Source of the DNA: Colletotrichum lupini
Taxonomy: Eukaryota > Ascomycota > Sordariomycetes > Glomerellales > Glomerellaceae
Assembly (NCBI RefSeq): GCF_023278565.1
Contig: NC_064672.1
Span: forward strand, 3,906,001-3,970,000
Direction: 5' to 3'
DNA length: 64,000 nt
Shown: piece after piece, positions 1 to 12,624 of the stretch
How the letters are laid out: every line of letters starts with the position of its first letter
Numbering within the stretch: the stretch's first letter is position 1
The notes under the pieces: generated by a model
Database searches by the model: none
What the model saw: the letters and a program-made list of their open reading frames with translations, nothing else
What the model was told of the DNA's origin: nothing
Translations under genes and position numbers: made by a program

Positions 1-3000
1 GTCACACCAGCTCACTTCGCACGGCGGAAACGTGACTGGATCCTCGTCAGCCCAGACTCCAGAGGTACGCAGTGGACCATTGGCAAGCCGGATCGTCCGC
101 TCAGAAGTAGAAGGCTGCGTGTTCGGATGGCTCACCGCCGAGGGTTTGGGTTGTCGAACGGTGCATGGCCTTGTGTCTAGTTTGCTGAAGAAGAGCAGTG
201 TAGGGACGGGCATATAGCGGATGCGGTCACAAGGAAGTCGCTGGTGGGAGTGAAGAGAAGTGATGGCAGAGCTGCAAAAAGATGTGAGCAGTGCAGAAGA
301 CGTCTTGGCCAAAGAGTTCCAACCCAGGTCAGCGACTCTTGGATGGAAGCACGCCCAAGAATCCAAGCTGTAGAATAGGGAATACCGTGCAAGCAGGTCC
401 AGCATGGCGGGTGTCGAATGAATGAATCCAGCGGAAGGTGCCGATCCCTGCTTCTCCACGAGAATCAGAGGACCGTGATCAACTGACAAATGCAGGGCGA
501 CAGTCTTGCATCGTCAAGGTGAGATATCAACCGGCGGCGGTAGTGTGCAGGGAATCGACTCCAGGAGGGGTAATCCGTGTTGGTTTCGTGCGTCTTGTAC
601 TGTGACCATAGCGATTGGTAGATCCCCAACCCACGACCGGTGGTTCTTGGTCCAGAAGCATGTCGAAGGAAGGGATGGGAGCTGCTCGTGTCCGTTAGGC
701 CATGGCGCAGTATTGCGTCGAGTGTACTAGAAGTCAGTGGCTCAAGGCTGAATATTGCAGTTGTCTGACATCCATGGAACCGAAGTAGGGCTGTCTCGTG
801 GCGTGTAGACGGAGGATACTCCCTCGTGTGGGAACAAATTAGAGGCAAGGATCGCAAAGAGGAGTACAAGAGTCATGGTAAGAGAGCAGGGGTTCCAAGG
901 AAGATCGACTGGAAGGCCTGCGAGAGAATGAATATTCCAAACCATGATCACAATAAGGAAAGGTGGTCGTCTTTGATAGAGGACCGAGCTTGATCAGATT
1001 TGTTCTATGACAAGCCTTTTTCGCGAGACGGGTTGGTATGAACGTCGTAGAATAACTTACAACGGGAAGCTGATCGGCACTGGATACGCAATGAAGCTCT
1101 TTTCAGTGTGCAATGCTTAAGAACGACTCAAGCAAAGTTTAATGGAGAAGTTGGCGATTTCCTCGGTTTGACAATGCTCAGAGTGCTCTTTGTTCTTGGG
1201 GGAAAGAGCGCCCCATACGTAAGGGGATGCTTGCCGCATGCCCGTTGGCTTGGAGGTTCTTCCCGGCAGGAGCAGGTCGCCCTGCGGAAGTACCGCGTTC
1301 TAACCTTAGCTACCCGCCCTGCATGATACTTCACCTCAGGCTTCTACCTAGGGGGGCAACGGAAGTTGCTTGACTTTTGTTGCTTCCACGTCGAGTCTTT
1401 CATTGTCTGGAGCTAGTCAGCACTGTCAAGTACATTAACTTACCTAAGGTGTGCAAAGTACCTAAGGTAAGGTATGGCCAGGTACGTTGACGGTACATTG
1501 ACGGGTTGGCTCTGATGATGCAACTCCGGCGACGCTTCAATTAGTTCCATTGTCAGGTATGAGGTCAGGTAGACACGTCTAGACCGCGTCTAGTGGGTAT
1601 TCCAGCCGCCTGTCTCCCGATTGTCATTGCCCGAGCCTCCAATTTTATTTCCTTCTTTTCCCCTCTGCTTCCTTTGTACCCCCCAAACCTCAGCTGCGTT
1701 GACTGACAAGAACATCCAATCCATGGTAACTATCCAAGGTACGCAGTAAGAACCAATCCAAGCCATCCCAGTGCATCGGGTCGTTGCGACTGTTCATACC
1801 AAAGGCAGGCAGCATATCTCCCTCCATCTCCGAGCTGGCGCGTCTTCCATCCATCCTGTCATCATCCCCTCTGACCATACGGATGAGATAGGTACTTCCT
1901 TCCTTCATCCTGTTTCTTGTTCGTTACCGGTCCGAACAGTCGCAGTCAAAAAGTTCCAGTCTGCTACACCCCGCCGCCGTCACCGCTGCCGCCTCCGCCG
2001 CCGCCTCCGTCCGGCAACCTCTCACAGTCTCGCTCTCCTCACACACATTCGCCGACGCACATAACAATAAGGTGGCATTCTCGGACGAGGGCCCTGCAGG
2101 AAAAGACGAAAGAGCGGCCCAATCCCGCCGCCGTATTCTCGCTTGACCCTGTCTTTTCTGGAAACCCTGGCTCTTGGCTCCCCTCCCCCTCCATCGTCAC
2201 CCCTCCATCGACCCTCCCGCGCTGCTTGTGGTGCTTGGGCAATAACAACGGACGGCAGCCGCTCGCATCCTGAACCGCGCAGCCAAGTAAGTACCTTAGG
2301 GCGTGGCACTCCACCACAGGCACAGCTCCCGCGAGAGATTCCAGCGGAGGGCAGCAGTGGCATTCGCTTCACTGGTTCAAGGTTCTCAGGCCTGCTCATC
2401 CGTACCCAAACTTCTTTATTTTGCCTTCCAATACCTTTCACACAGTGCTCTCCGGTCCTGTTCTGTTCACTGTCGTCAAGGCCCGACTCTAGCAAAGTGT
2501 TCGCACCAAGGGACCCCCCAAGTGAAAGTCCCCATCTTCCCAACCAAAATTGCACTAGAGATCAGTTCCAGATTCGCCCTTTCCCTCTTTGAGATACCAA
2601 GAGGGGACCACCTCCTCCACCACCACCACCACCACCACCACTACCACCACCATCACCCCTCCTGCTCCTTCTCTCTTTCTCTCTTTTGGTCCTGCCGCCC
2701 TGGTCGTTCACGCCCTGCCTGCCCCCCAGCCATCACGCCTGCCGCTTTTAATCGTCGTCCTTAGGCCATCATCACCTTCCCTGTCTTGCCCTGCTTTACT
2801 ACCTTACTACCTTGCTTAGCTCACCTCACCTTACCTTGCCGCATCTTTTAAAGCCCAGGTACCTGAGTTGTACTTTACCACAACTCACCTCACCTCATCA
2901 TACCTTACCTTACCTTACCTCCCCTAAGTAAAGCCTGATCACCTATTATTCACCTCTGATCCTTCGTAAATTATCAAGCATTCAACGGGCCTTATATCGG

Positions 3001-4365
3001 TCCGTCTTCACCTTCGGTCAGTTCACCTCGAGTCGTCCCTACCGACGGCCGAGAAGGCACGAGAGCCTACCCATCAGAGCAGCCTCAGTCTTGCCGGCGT
3101 GTACCTATTGCCGCCGGCTTCAATTAGCGACATCCTGTCATTCACCGGGCCTCATCATCCGTTGTCTCATCAAACCCGCGGCTTCGACTTTCAATACCTC
3201 CGACACAACTTCACTTCGGCTTCCTTCTTTCTCCACCCTACCTTGTTGCACGCAGGTGTACGAAAGAAGAGACGAACCAATCAGTCCTTGACTTTCCTCC
3301 TTATCCTTCGCCGTGAAGCAACTGTCTTCTACGGCGCTTGATCCTATCATTGGTATGTATGTACAATCCGTCTCCTTTCCATACCTTGCCTTACCTAAGG
3401 CAAGGTACCTACCTACCTACTTTACCTTGAAGGTCGAGGTACTTGGAGCCGGGTACTTTGTAGCAAGTCACCAGCACCGCACCGCAACCCCACCACGCGC
3501 GGTCTTCCCCTCCAAAAAAAAAAAAAGCCCACCTACCCACATCCACTTACTGCATCCCCCGCCGAAAAATTATTAGACACCTCGGAAGCCCTACCTGCTT
3601 CGCTGCCTGCCTCTTTTACACCACCAACCAGCTCTTCCCGACGTCTTATTATATGCGCGCCCGACCATAATCGGACCCGATAGCTTACCCTTTCTCATTC
3701 TACCTTAGTTCGGAAAACACTTCGTCGTCCTCTCAGACCCGAGTCCGCAGTCTCCATATCTCTACCTCTTTGTAAGTTATTTGTCTTGTGTGTGTCCGGT
3801 CCTGCTGCCCACGAACACCAACCCCTTCCTACCTCACATATCCCGAATATCCACCCTGAGCTGCATGCTTCCTGCGGTTGCGGTATATCTCCCCTTCCCC
3901 ATCATCACACCTGCAGCACCGCACTGCTGGCGCTGGCGGCGGAAGCACCAACGGCGGCAACGGTACGGCCTGGCACCTTGGCCACTCTCCTCATCCTTAC
4001 ACAGGGCAATCCAGATCCCACCAGCCTACCTATCCCCAAGAACCGGTCGCAAAGAAGCCGAAACCTTTGTTCCACTGTCCACACACACTCCATCATACAT
4101 CGTGGGATCCACCACCACCTGACTGAACATCTGCTTTGCTGTCTTGCGTTGGCTCGTTGTCTTTTTGACCAAAATCTTCGCTTCGGTAGCCTCTCTCCTC
4201 TCTTCCTGTGCCTACCTGCTGTCGCCAATCACACACCGTCCTCTCATCTCGAGCGCCCTTAGCCAATACCATTTCAAACCACGCCTTTATCCGCCCTGCC
4301 TTCACGCCCACTTACGCTACATAGACACACAACAACTCTAACAAACCGCATACTCAACCGCCAAA
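1..4365. other. Left-edge region and long leader upstream of YPD1; no firm gene
   Basis: No gene is called here. From 1 to about 950 the minus strand has long open stretches broken by a few stops (discussed in findings), and the plus strand is open from the window edge to a TAG at 178-180. From about 1600 to 4365 the plus strand is strongly pyrimidine-rich, with runs of CCTTACC-type repeats near 2815-2930 and 3380-3430. This is typical of a long fungal promoter and 5' leader. The short ORFs in this part are Pro/Ser/His/Thr-rich translations of simple sequence and look spurious. Confidence 0.5.
2611..2656. repeat. (CAC)n-type trinucleotide repeat
   Basis: A nearly pure CAC/CCA microsatellite lies in the pyrimidine-rich region upstream of the YPD1-like gene. 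It would translate as poly-His or poly-Thr, which explains the low-complexity ORFs over it. Confidence 0.85.
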
Positions 4366-5143
4366 ATGCCTGCTTCAGAAGACAAGGTATGTGATTAAGT
4401 TTTACTCCCATGTGACGCTTTTGTGGTGATGTGTTTTGGGCCACAAGGGCTGGGCTAACGTGGGGTGTTTTGCACACAGAGCGACGATGGTCCCCTCAGT
4501 ACCCCCGACTTTGGCGATGCGATTGACTCAGTCACCTTCGGTCAGATCCTGGAGATGGATGAGGATGAAAATGATCGCGACTTCAGCCAGTCAATCGTTT
4601 TTGGCTTCTTCGAGCAAGCAGAAGAGACCTTTGAGCAGATGGACGAGGCCTTGTGAGTCGCATCATCATCAGCACCATCATCATCATCATCATTACCCCC
4701 ACTCTGCCTTGCTGGCGCCCCTCTTCGCTCTCCTCTCCAGCCCTCTTTCCCCCTTCACCCCTGGAGTATCCTCCGTAGCAGATAGAAACTCATTTTCTGG
4801 TGGCCTGGTGCACGTTTCGATTGCACTGGCTGTGGACACTGCTGACTTTTGATTTCTTACTCAACCTTGTAGAGAGGAGAAGGATCTCGAGAAGCTGTCA
4901 TCGCTCGGCCACTTCCTCAAAGGCTCTTCAGCCACGTTGGGACTCGTCAAGGTTAGAGACAGCTGCGAAAAGATTCAACGTTACGGCAAGAAGGAGAACG
5001 AGGATGGAACCCCTGAGACGGACGAGAAGCTGTGCTTGGAGCGAATTGAGAAGACGCTCAAGGACCTCAAGACGGAGTACGAGGACGCCGAGAAGCTTTT
5101 GAAGAAGTTCTTCGGCACCGAAGAAGAAGAAGAAGAAGACTAA
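4366..5143 (+). CDS. YPD1: YPD1-type histidine-containing phosphotransfer (HPt) protein
   Basis: Three exons: 4366-4386, 4480-4652 and 4873-5143, giving 154 aa. Donors are GTATGT and GTGAGT, acceptors CAG and TAG, and the phases join cleanly. The first exon codes only 7 residues. The start follows a CCAAA context, and the reading frame supports no earlier start. The HPt signature LGHFLKGSSATLG is seen, with the phospho-accepting His at about residue 78, followed by a helical stretch and an acidic tail of Glu/Asp. In known fungi Ypd1 relays phosphate from hybrid histidine kinases to the response regulators Ssk1 and Skn7, controlling osmotic and oxidative stress signalling through the Hog1 MAP kinase. 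It is normally a single-copy gene that shuttles between cytoplasm and nucleus. The insert between helices (KKENEDGTPETDEK) fits fungal Ypd1. Identification is strong; the regulation is inferred from the family. Confidence 0.95.
4661..4693. repeat. (CAT)n microsatellite inside intron 2 of the YPD1-like gene
   Basis: An imperfect CAT trinucleotide run begins nine bases after the start of the 220-nt second intron. It is intronic and does not change the protein. Confidence 0.8.
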
Positions 5144-6746
5144 AAGCCGCCATCGACGACTTCTGGTCAACACCGCCGCTCCGTGTCTTAGCACCAACCG
5201 TTCTGTCGCCCAGCATTAGAAACGATGGCTGTGACGACAAGAAGGATATGGGCCACGACGGAGGATGTTCTACACACCTCGAGGGCTGCGCGGCTCTCCC
5301 AGTACCTTGGCCCTTTGACACTTTGCTTACGAACCCATTTCTCCTCATACCCCCTTCTCTACGCTTACGAATTTGATTCACGAAGAAAAATTGGCATTTT
5401 GGCATGGTGAACTGGATTGGCTTTGCATGGGAGACCCTTTTTTGTTTGCAAAGGGGAAAGCCAAGCTGAATAGCTGGATGGCCGAGGCAGTCTACCAACT
5501 GAGACGATACAAAGGTTCTGAAGGCTCGTGCCATGGGCCCCCCCATTTACGCCTGCCATAGTCCTAAATCAACAGCATGCTCTCACAGTCTTTACCACCT
5601 TCACTGGATAGACGGACAATAGCATTACCTGCGTTCGTTTGTAAAGAGCCGGTACTCTTGGCGGTACAGAGCTGCTGATCCCACGCGAGTAACGGCGATA
5701 AAAGCCGCTCTGTGAATTAAATCTTTTAATTCCTTAACTACGATTTCCCTTCCTTCAACTGGAACAAAACTTACACGCGCATTGCCGGATGGACGGCGTC
5801 ATATCTGTAGCACTTCCACCCAGTCCTCGTGGTGGTGGTTCAAGCTCCGGGGCTGGCAGACGGGCTGACAAGCAGGATTCCATCCCCGGTGCGGGCAGCG
5901 GGGAACCCATCAAAATTCTATCCGAGCGTACCCTTTCTAGTAGGTGACAAAATAGGACGCTGGGCAACGAAAGATTGTAATACTGACTTGCCTACTTATT
6001 GACCATAACCTTCTGGTTCTATTCATCTCTATTATTTCTACTATTACTTCCAGGTTATATCTGTGCTTATCAAAGGGTACTCTTTTAAGAAAGAATACGC
6101 ATTGCAACAGTAGGGAAAGAGCCCGGTAGGATACCTACCTATAGAGCGGCATACGATTATGTCACCCACTTGCCTTTCAGCCTTGACCGACTGACATCAT
6201 TGTGAGGAGTGACGAAGCCCAGGCTCAGAGATCGACAAACTGACGCCATAGCTCAAACCTGGTATGTCTGGATGTTCTTCTATGGCACTGGGGAGCATCC
6301 TGAGCCCGTGAGCCCTGTGGCGGTGCGGGATCTGCTAGAAATGCCTCCCATGCGCTGCGCTCCAAGCCTTTCCATTCTCAAGCCCTTCTCACCACCATCG
6401 GAGGTCAAATCGACGATGGATCTGATTATCTTTCTTGCCACGCGAGCAATGGGTTTTTGAGAGGGCTTTCTCGTTGCACCAGTCTTCGGGCCGGCCCGAC
6501 AGGACCACGCTGTTGGACTGCTCGTTGACTCCGTTCGCGGAACCGTCCAGGAACCAAGCTCTAACGTGGTTCGCAGATTTCGCCGGCCATCAGAACACCC
6601 GCAGGCTTCCTAGGTACAATATTCACTACCAGACTATCTCTTTCTTCTAGGTGACGAAGCGTGCCGGATCTGGAAGATCCCACTGGACCAAGCGCAGCGG
6701 AGCACCAACACTTCATCGACTTGCCCCCCTTTCCGAACCACCCACC
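5144..6746. other. Intergenic region, YPD1-like gene to 2H-phosphoesterase gene
   Basis: No gene is recognised. An 8-bp perfect inverted repeat (GAATTAAA, 3-nt loop) lies at 5714-5732 in an AT-rich patch. A polypyrimidine-TAG motif at 6641-6650 could be a 3' splice site of a leader intron for the next gene. Confidence 0.5.
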
Positions 6747-7502
6747 ATGCCCCCTCGCCCAAACGCCAGGCCTTCGCCTACACACTTTCTGTGCATACCT
6801 TTGGTCACCTCAGCCTCGAGACCCCAGCTGTCAAAGAGCCTGGCCTCCTTCAAGTCAGATGTCACCAGCCCAGACAGCTTCGCAATTCCTACAGACGCCG
6901 TGCGGCCGCTCGGCACTCTGCACCTCACTCTTGGTATCATGAGTCTGGCCAAGGACGAGGGCATCAACAAAGCAACCGAGGTCCTCAAGAACCTGAAACT
7001 GCGGGAGATCTTGGCCGGCATCGCGCCTCTGTCCTCCGAGACCCCGTCGGCTGGCAAAGCGCAGTCGTCTACTGGCACCCCCGGAACCGACTCGCCGCTC
7101 CGAATCACGCTTCGCGGCTTACACTGCATGAAGTCGGGCCCTCGAGCGGATCCCAGCAAGGCATCGGTCCTGTACGCGCCGCCTGCACACGGCGAAGGTG
7201 TTTTCCAGACATTCTGCGAAAGAATCAGAGCTACGTTCGAAGAGGCCGGAGTTATGGAGAAGGATGCCCGGGGCTTATTGTTGCACGCCACCATCGTTAA
7301 CACGATCTATGTCAAGGGCGGCTGGAGTAAGAAGGGTCCGAAACTGACCATCGACGCGAGGGATATACTTGACCGATATGATGACTACGTCTGGATGGAG
7401 GATGTGCCCCTGGAAAAGATTGCCATCTGTCGCATGGGGGCCAAGAAGATTGAGGGGACGGATGATGAAGCATACGAGGTAGAGGCCGAGATCGACTTTT
7501 AG
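6747..7502 (+). CDS. AKAP7/ASCC1-like 2H phosphoesterase-fold protein
   Basis: Single exon, 251 aa. The first ATG (CCACC context) is chosen. The same frame is open upstream to 6651, but that point begins with GTG, which is not a credible eukaryotic start. The protein opens with THFLCIPL, a typical first strand of the 2H fold. It carries the two H-x-T motifs that define the superfamily: H59-L-T61 (GTLHLTLG) and H180-A-T182 (LLHATIVNT). Spacing and length fit the AKAP7 nuclear-localisation-signal/ASCC1 branch (2'-5' RNA ligase-like). Related proteins hydrolyse cyclic or 2'-5' linked RNA phosphodiesters, and ASCC1 works with the ASCC alkylation-repair complex. There is no KH domain N-terminal to it, unlike animal ASCC1. 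Both catalytic histidines are present, so it is probably active. The substrate is not predictable from sequence. Confidence 0.88.
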   Translation: MPPRPNARPSPTHFLCIPLVTSASRPQLSKSLASFKSDVTSPDSFAIPTDAVRPLGTLHLTLGIMSLAKDEGINKATEVLKNLKLREILAGIAPLSSETPSAGKAQSSTGTPGTDSPLRITLRGLHCMKSGPRADPSKASVLYAPPAHGEGVFQTFCERIRATFEEAGVMEKDARGLLLHATIVNTIYVKGGWSKKGPKLTIDARDILDRYDDYVWMEDVPLEKIAICRMGAKKIEGTDDEAYEVEAEIDF

Positions 7503-8490
7503 TCTGATCCAGCAGCCCGGGTCTACTACACGACTTGTTAAGAAGCTCGCGAGCCTCAATGATCCCTGGGGAGCTTTGGATGTCCCTACTCAGAGCATCA
7601 GAGCCTTGATTCTTGCCGGTGTTTGTGACAGTCTCAAGACAACAATGTGAAAGGTATCGCTAGGAGCAAGTGATCCATCGCCGGAGACCATTGAACACGG
7701 AATTTGGCAGCATAGACAGATAGGAAAGAGTTACATGGTGGAAACAACTCGTAAAGTATAGGGAAATGTGACCCAAAGGTTCACATAACCTAACCCTTCA
7801 GTACAAAGCCTATGTTCCTGCATAAACGCGCACATCCAACCCCAGGGCTCCCTGGCAGCCGACCGCACCGCACCGCACAGCCCCCACGGTTCAGCCCCGA
7901 GCGGCCACAAGCGCCGGGCCGCTAAAAATACCGCTCCGGCGGGGAACTATGGGACCCCCCCCCCTTCCAATGACAGGAGGGACCCTCGCCGGCCCCCAAT
8001 GTCGACCTAACATCCTTGAAGGACCGACTTGCGACGACGTCCCAAACCCAGCTTCCACGGGAAGGCTACCTTAATTGCCTCGTCTTGCCTTTCCTTGCCT
8101 CGACGTACCTCTGTTTGACGATATCCGATCAAATAGCTCTCCAGAAGCTTCGCTTTGCGCTCGTGTGTTTGCCCCTCGCCTAGAGGCCAAGAACCAGGCA
8201 GCCAGCGAACGACACTCCGTACTTCTCTCGCCAGTCCACCCCGCTTCCGAAGCTGCGTACGCACACTCAAGACCTGTCATCAACGAGGAGAAAGTTCAGC
8301 GTTGGCCGAAAAACCAAGGGGAGGAGAAGGAGGGCCAGGCCAAAAGAATTCGAAAGGGCCCGTCAGACCTCCCCTTCATCGCGAGCGGGTTAGAAGAATA
8401 AGCGAAAACCCGCCACGCCCCAAAACTCATCGTCTTACCTCCCCATCATGCAGTACCAAGCCAGTCGCATGCTCCTCCCCCGCCGTCTCC
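7503..8490. other. Intergenic region and GC-rich leader of the coiled-coil gene
   Basis: No gene is seen. A GC-rich tract with repeated CCGCA units and a C run lies at about 7840-7970, and a pyrimidine-rich leader precedes the start at 8491. Confidence 0.5.
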
Positions 8491-10306
8491 ATGACGAAAG
8501 ATAAAAAGCTCGGCCGGATGTCCACGACACCGGCGGAGAAGCGCCGCTCCTTCATCCCAGGCGGCAGTAGCAGTAGCAACAACAAGGAACACACCAGCGG
8601 TGGCGGAAGCAGCAGCGCCTCGAATAGTAACGCTGCCGGCGGACCCTCGTCGTCCTCGGCCAAGCCGCCAACCTCCTCGTCCCAGCACGGCGGAGGCGGG
8701 TCGTCAAACGCCCACCACGTCCTGCACACCTCGAACCCGCGCACCAGCACCGCGAACATCATCGCCCCGCCTCCCCGCGCTCACCACGGCCCCGCGAACT
8801 CCTCCTCCGCGAGCCCGAACCCCGAGGACGGTGTCACAGCGGCCACGGCTTCGAGCAGCAGCAAAGATGCTAAGGACAAGGACTCAAGACACAAGGAAGC
8901 CTCTGGCGGGGGCAACAACAGCAACAACAGCAACGCTGCTGGCACCGCAGGCACCACCAGCCACGGCCACGGGGGCATCTCCTCCTCGGCCCAGATCAAA
9001 GATAAGGACGCGCGCATAGCGCACCTGGAGCGCGAGCTCGAAATCATGGAACGCGAGTTCACCAAGGAGCTGGACAAGCTCTCGCAAAACGAGAGCGAGA
9101 CGGCTGTCTTCTGGCAGGCGAAGCACAGCGACGTCAACCAGCAGTTCCTCCGCGCCGACGCCGACCTGCGGCTCCTCAGGCAAGAGTCCGAGGCCCGGGA
9201 CGCCGACCGCGACGCCCTGCGGCGCGAGGTGGGCGAGCTGCGGGTGCAGGTGCGCGGGCTCAAGGAGTTTGTGAGCACGAGCACGCGGACGAGCGGGCAG
9301 ACTTCTGATGAGGTGTTTTGCGATGGCATGGCGAGGTTGAGTAACGGGTTGCAGAATTGGGTTATTGTCAATTTTCGGAGGGCAAAGTTGGGTACGTTTC
9401 TCTTCTTATATCCGTCCGCGAGAATGCCCCCAGGCGAAACTCCGGAATACACCTCAGAGAAGATAAGAGAGTATAATGAAGACTGACAAACATGACAGAC
9501 TTTGCTGCAGCTAGCGACGACGTGCTCGAAGAGCTCGGCCAGCTGGTACCCATGTATGCCGACCTCGAGCCTTCGGCAAAGGTCCACATGCTGCAGTCAG
9601 TCGTCTCGCGCGTGCTCGTCGACACAATCTTCAACTCGTACTTCTTCGGCCTCCCCAAGGAGCAGGCCGAGCAGCTCAAGGCCGTGGAGCAGACCCTCTC
9701 AGGCTATGGTGAGTGATACTCCTTACCCTTTCTCCTTCTCCCCTACCCCTGACCCCCTTATTTCTGTAAGCTCAAGAGGTCAAACGGAAAAAATCGGCCA
9801 GCTACTAACACCACATAACAGTCGACTCGCCAGAAGCAATCAACAACTGGCGCTCCACAACACTCGCTCTCCTCCAGCGTGAAGCGGACTCCAAAATGCA
9901 AGCCGAGACGTTGGCAGCAACGGACCGCGTCATCGCCCGCGTAAACCGCGTCCTCGACGCTGTCACGGACGCAGTCCCGGCCCCACCAGCCACGGGAGAG
10001 ACCACGAACCCCCGCGACGCCGGTCTCCGCGCCCTAGTCGGCAGCGCCGCGGACCTCGCGCGGCAGCTCGCCGTGCAAAAGGCCGTCTTCCGGGTCCACA
10101 TGCCCGACATTGTCCCGCATCAGCAGACGAGGTTCGACGCCGCCACCATGGAGGATATCGGCGGTGAGGATGAGGAGGCGCTGTCGCAGCGCGATATCGC
10201 GTGCGTCACGTTCCCCGGCATCATTAAGCGCGGGGACGAGAACGGGGGCCACATGCAGTATCAGAATGTCATTGCCAAGGCTAGGGTACTATGTAGTCCC
10301 GAATAA
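8491..10306 (+). CDS. Uncharacterised fungal protein: low-complexity N-terminus, coiled coil, conserved C-terminal region
   Basis: Three exons: 8491-9391, 9499-9708 and 9822-10306, giving 531 aa. Donors are GTACGT and GTGAGT; the second intron has a TACTAAC branch site. The frame is open upstream to 8155, but its first ATG is at 8491. Residues 1-168 are rich in Ser, Asn, Gly and Ala with short repeats. About 169-258 form a charged coiled coil (IAHLERELEIMEREFTKELD). The rest is an ordered, mostly helical region with motifs such as NGLQNWVIVNFRRAKL, PMYADLEPSAK and a near C-terminal ITFPG-like CVTFPGIIK. I recall similar C-terminal regions in unannotated proteins of filamentous fungi but know no function. 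It may be a scaffold protein; that is inference. The three-exon model is well supported by frame. Confidence 0.82.
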
Positions 10307-12624
10307 GACGCAGTTCTGGTGCTCAAATTACCATTCTTTTCACTTTTTCTTTTCCAACTGTCGTCGAACATAGACGGTTGCCTTGCGCCTCGTGGTCCTG
10401 GCGCCCTGTCTGAGCATCTCAAATATCACATGTACCTCATACCTACCCGTGATATACCGTTCTTGATGACGCAGAACCCCTATCAAACCATGGACGCAAG
10501 TCAGATTTGCACATTACCTCTTTTCGCAGCATCACTTATCGATGCTCATCCCACTCTCGTCAGCCATCGCCGGCGGCCCGTCCACATGATGAGCCTGCAG
10601 ACGACAAACCAAAGCGGAGAGACGAACGAACCCTTCCCCATCCTCCTTCCCGCGCGGCGCGGACGGGAGGTCTCAACCGAGCCTTGCTACGACACTGCGT
10701 AAGTAGGTTCCATCACGATCGTCATCAAAGCTTTACAGCAGTAGCTTGCTTGCTTGCATCAACTACCGAACGAAGAGGATTCAACGTTGAACTCGGCGAC
10801 GCCGTGAAAGTCGTGACGTCGGCCAATCGAAAGATCGTGTTCACTGCAATACCCCATGTCCACTTACTTCCCAAGATATGCAGCCCTCTGCAGTCTCGCG
10901 AGCGTCCTGCAGCGTGGTCGGCCGGGGTGGGTGAGGAGAGCGGGGTTCCGTCTCTGCCTCTTCCCTTCTTTCCCCCCTCTCTCTCCTACGGATACGGAAT
11001 TCATCCCATCAACCTGCGGACTTAACTTGATCTTCCCGAGGAGAGAGACACAAAGTTCAAATGGGTAGAGTGGAAGGATTGAGGCTCTGCGAGCTATTGG
11101 GGCAAGAGTCTCTCCGGGTCAAGTGGATTCCCCGCCCTTCCTCCAACACGGTTCGACAGTTGACGCACTCGTGCTGTATGGCAAATCCTCGCCATGCTTT
11201 CCATGTGTCGTGCCGCACTCACTGCATTATCGAGATTTAGCCCCCAATGGCAAGTTGACTCCATGTCGATGCCGCCCCGCGGAAATGAGTGTATTCGGGG
11301 CACATTTCTTGACGCAACAGGCTTCTTTGCAATTCGAGGAATGTTGCTTCGGCGTTGCTGTTTCTGCAAAGAAAATCAATGCTCCCCCTTTTTTTCTTTG
11401 AATAGTTTGCTAGAGCTCCTGTTGAGGTACAGGACTCGCTCGCAACGCAGGCTACTCCCGGCAATTCCGCCGTGTTACTGCAGCACGCTGTACAGCACTC
11501 GCTTGCTCTGGCAACCTTGTCTGCTGCGAAGGCGCCCCCCGCTCCCCTCTCGTTTCTAATGCCGCGGGCGTACACGTGGACAGCTCATAGTGGGTGGCTA
11601 TCGCCATTGTATCCATGTAGAAGAGAAACATAGAGACCGGACATTTGAGCTGTAGACGGGATCGACGTAAATCGGTCCCGTACGACATCGCGCTGCAAGC
11701 TCAAGGGTCATTGCACTCAATGATGATAGCCCTACGGAGCTGGAGCTGCCACAGGCGCATATGATCGGACACCACCTCCGGTTCGACGCTTCCGTTGAAA
11801 CGATCGTCGATCTTCTGCGCGGCGGAACACGACATTGGAAACAGACTCCTTTGAGGACGACCCTCCTCGCGAGGGAAGGATGTCTGCCTCAATGCCACTT
11901 AGAACATTTGCTGACATGCTTCTTTCTGGCCCACCCGCCGGTTGGCGAAAGGGGATCGATTGGACGGGTTGATACTGGCATTGGTGTGGAGAGCTGTATC
12001 TATCCGTCTCGGACGTGTGTGGGCTCGTGCCGCCGCCGGCCATGGTTCGCATGGAGTGCGGTCGAGAAGGTGCCATACCCGAGCAACTGTGTATATGTAA
12101 GAACACTCTAGTCGTATAATATCTGACGCGTCCCCAATGCGTTAGAAGTAAAGCAAAGAAGGTAAACTCTTTCCATCCCACCGCTCACAGCTTTAGTATA
12201 CCTACCTTCCCCGCCTGAAGTATCCGTCCATCCTTGCGCGGACACTGTACTTTTCCACGTTTGCATTCTCGTCGTTGTTGGGTAGTACGGTCTTTCCTCG
12301 AAAGATCGAAGTGCAGGTGACTGACCTGCAGAGTCATCTGCGACCACCAACCGCCCGCTCATTCTGCGTCTGCTGTTAGCAGTACACCGTCTCCACCTAC
12401 CCAAGTCGCCTGTCAGCTTTCCATCCCTCTGCGGTGTCTATCGCTTTTCAGCTTCGACATCTCGATCTTGCTCCGCGATTCTCGCATCTGCTGGAAACAA
12501 ACTGCGGATTCCCATTTGCGGCTTGCTTTCACCCTGTCCTGTCGTCCAAATATCTATTCGTTCCCCAAAGTCTTGTTGCAGGTGCTCCGCACTTCTTGTT
12601 GGGTACCGGTACCCTTTGCACAAT
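10307..12624. other. Intergenic region without a convincing gene
   Basis: Overlapping short ORFs occur on both strands (for example 11732-12181 minus and 11761-12111 plus), but none has a recognisable motif or a decisive coding signal. The last 200 nt are a pyrimidine-rich leader for the gene at 12625. Confidence 0.45.

Noticed and set aside
6651..6746. 32-codon N-terminal extension of the 2H-phosphoesterase
   Set aside because: It starts with GTG directly after a TTCTAG acceptor-like site; the first ATG with good context is at 6747, next to the family's conserved first strand.
8781..9587. 268-codon minus-strand ORF
   Set aside because: Antisense to the coiled-coil protein exon; Ser/Arg/Leu-rich shadow frame.
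11732..12181. Overlapping 149-codon (-) and 116-codon (+) ORFs
   Set aside because: Neither has a motif or good start context, and they cannot both be real.
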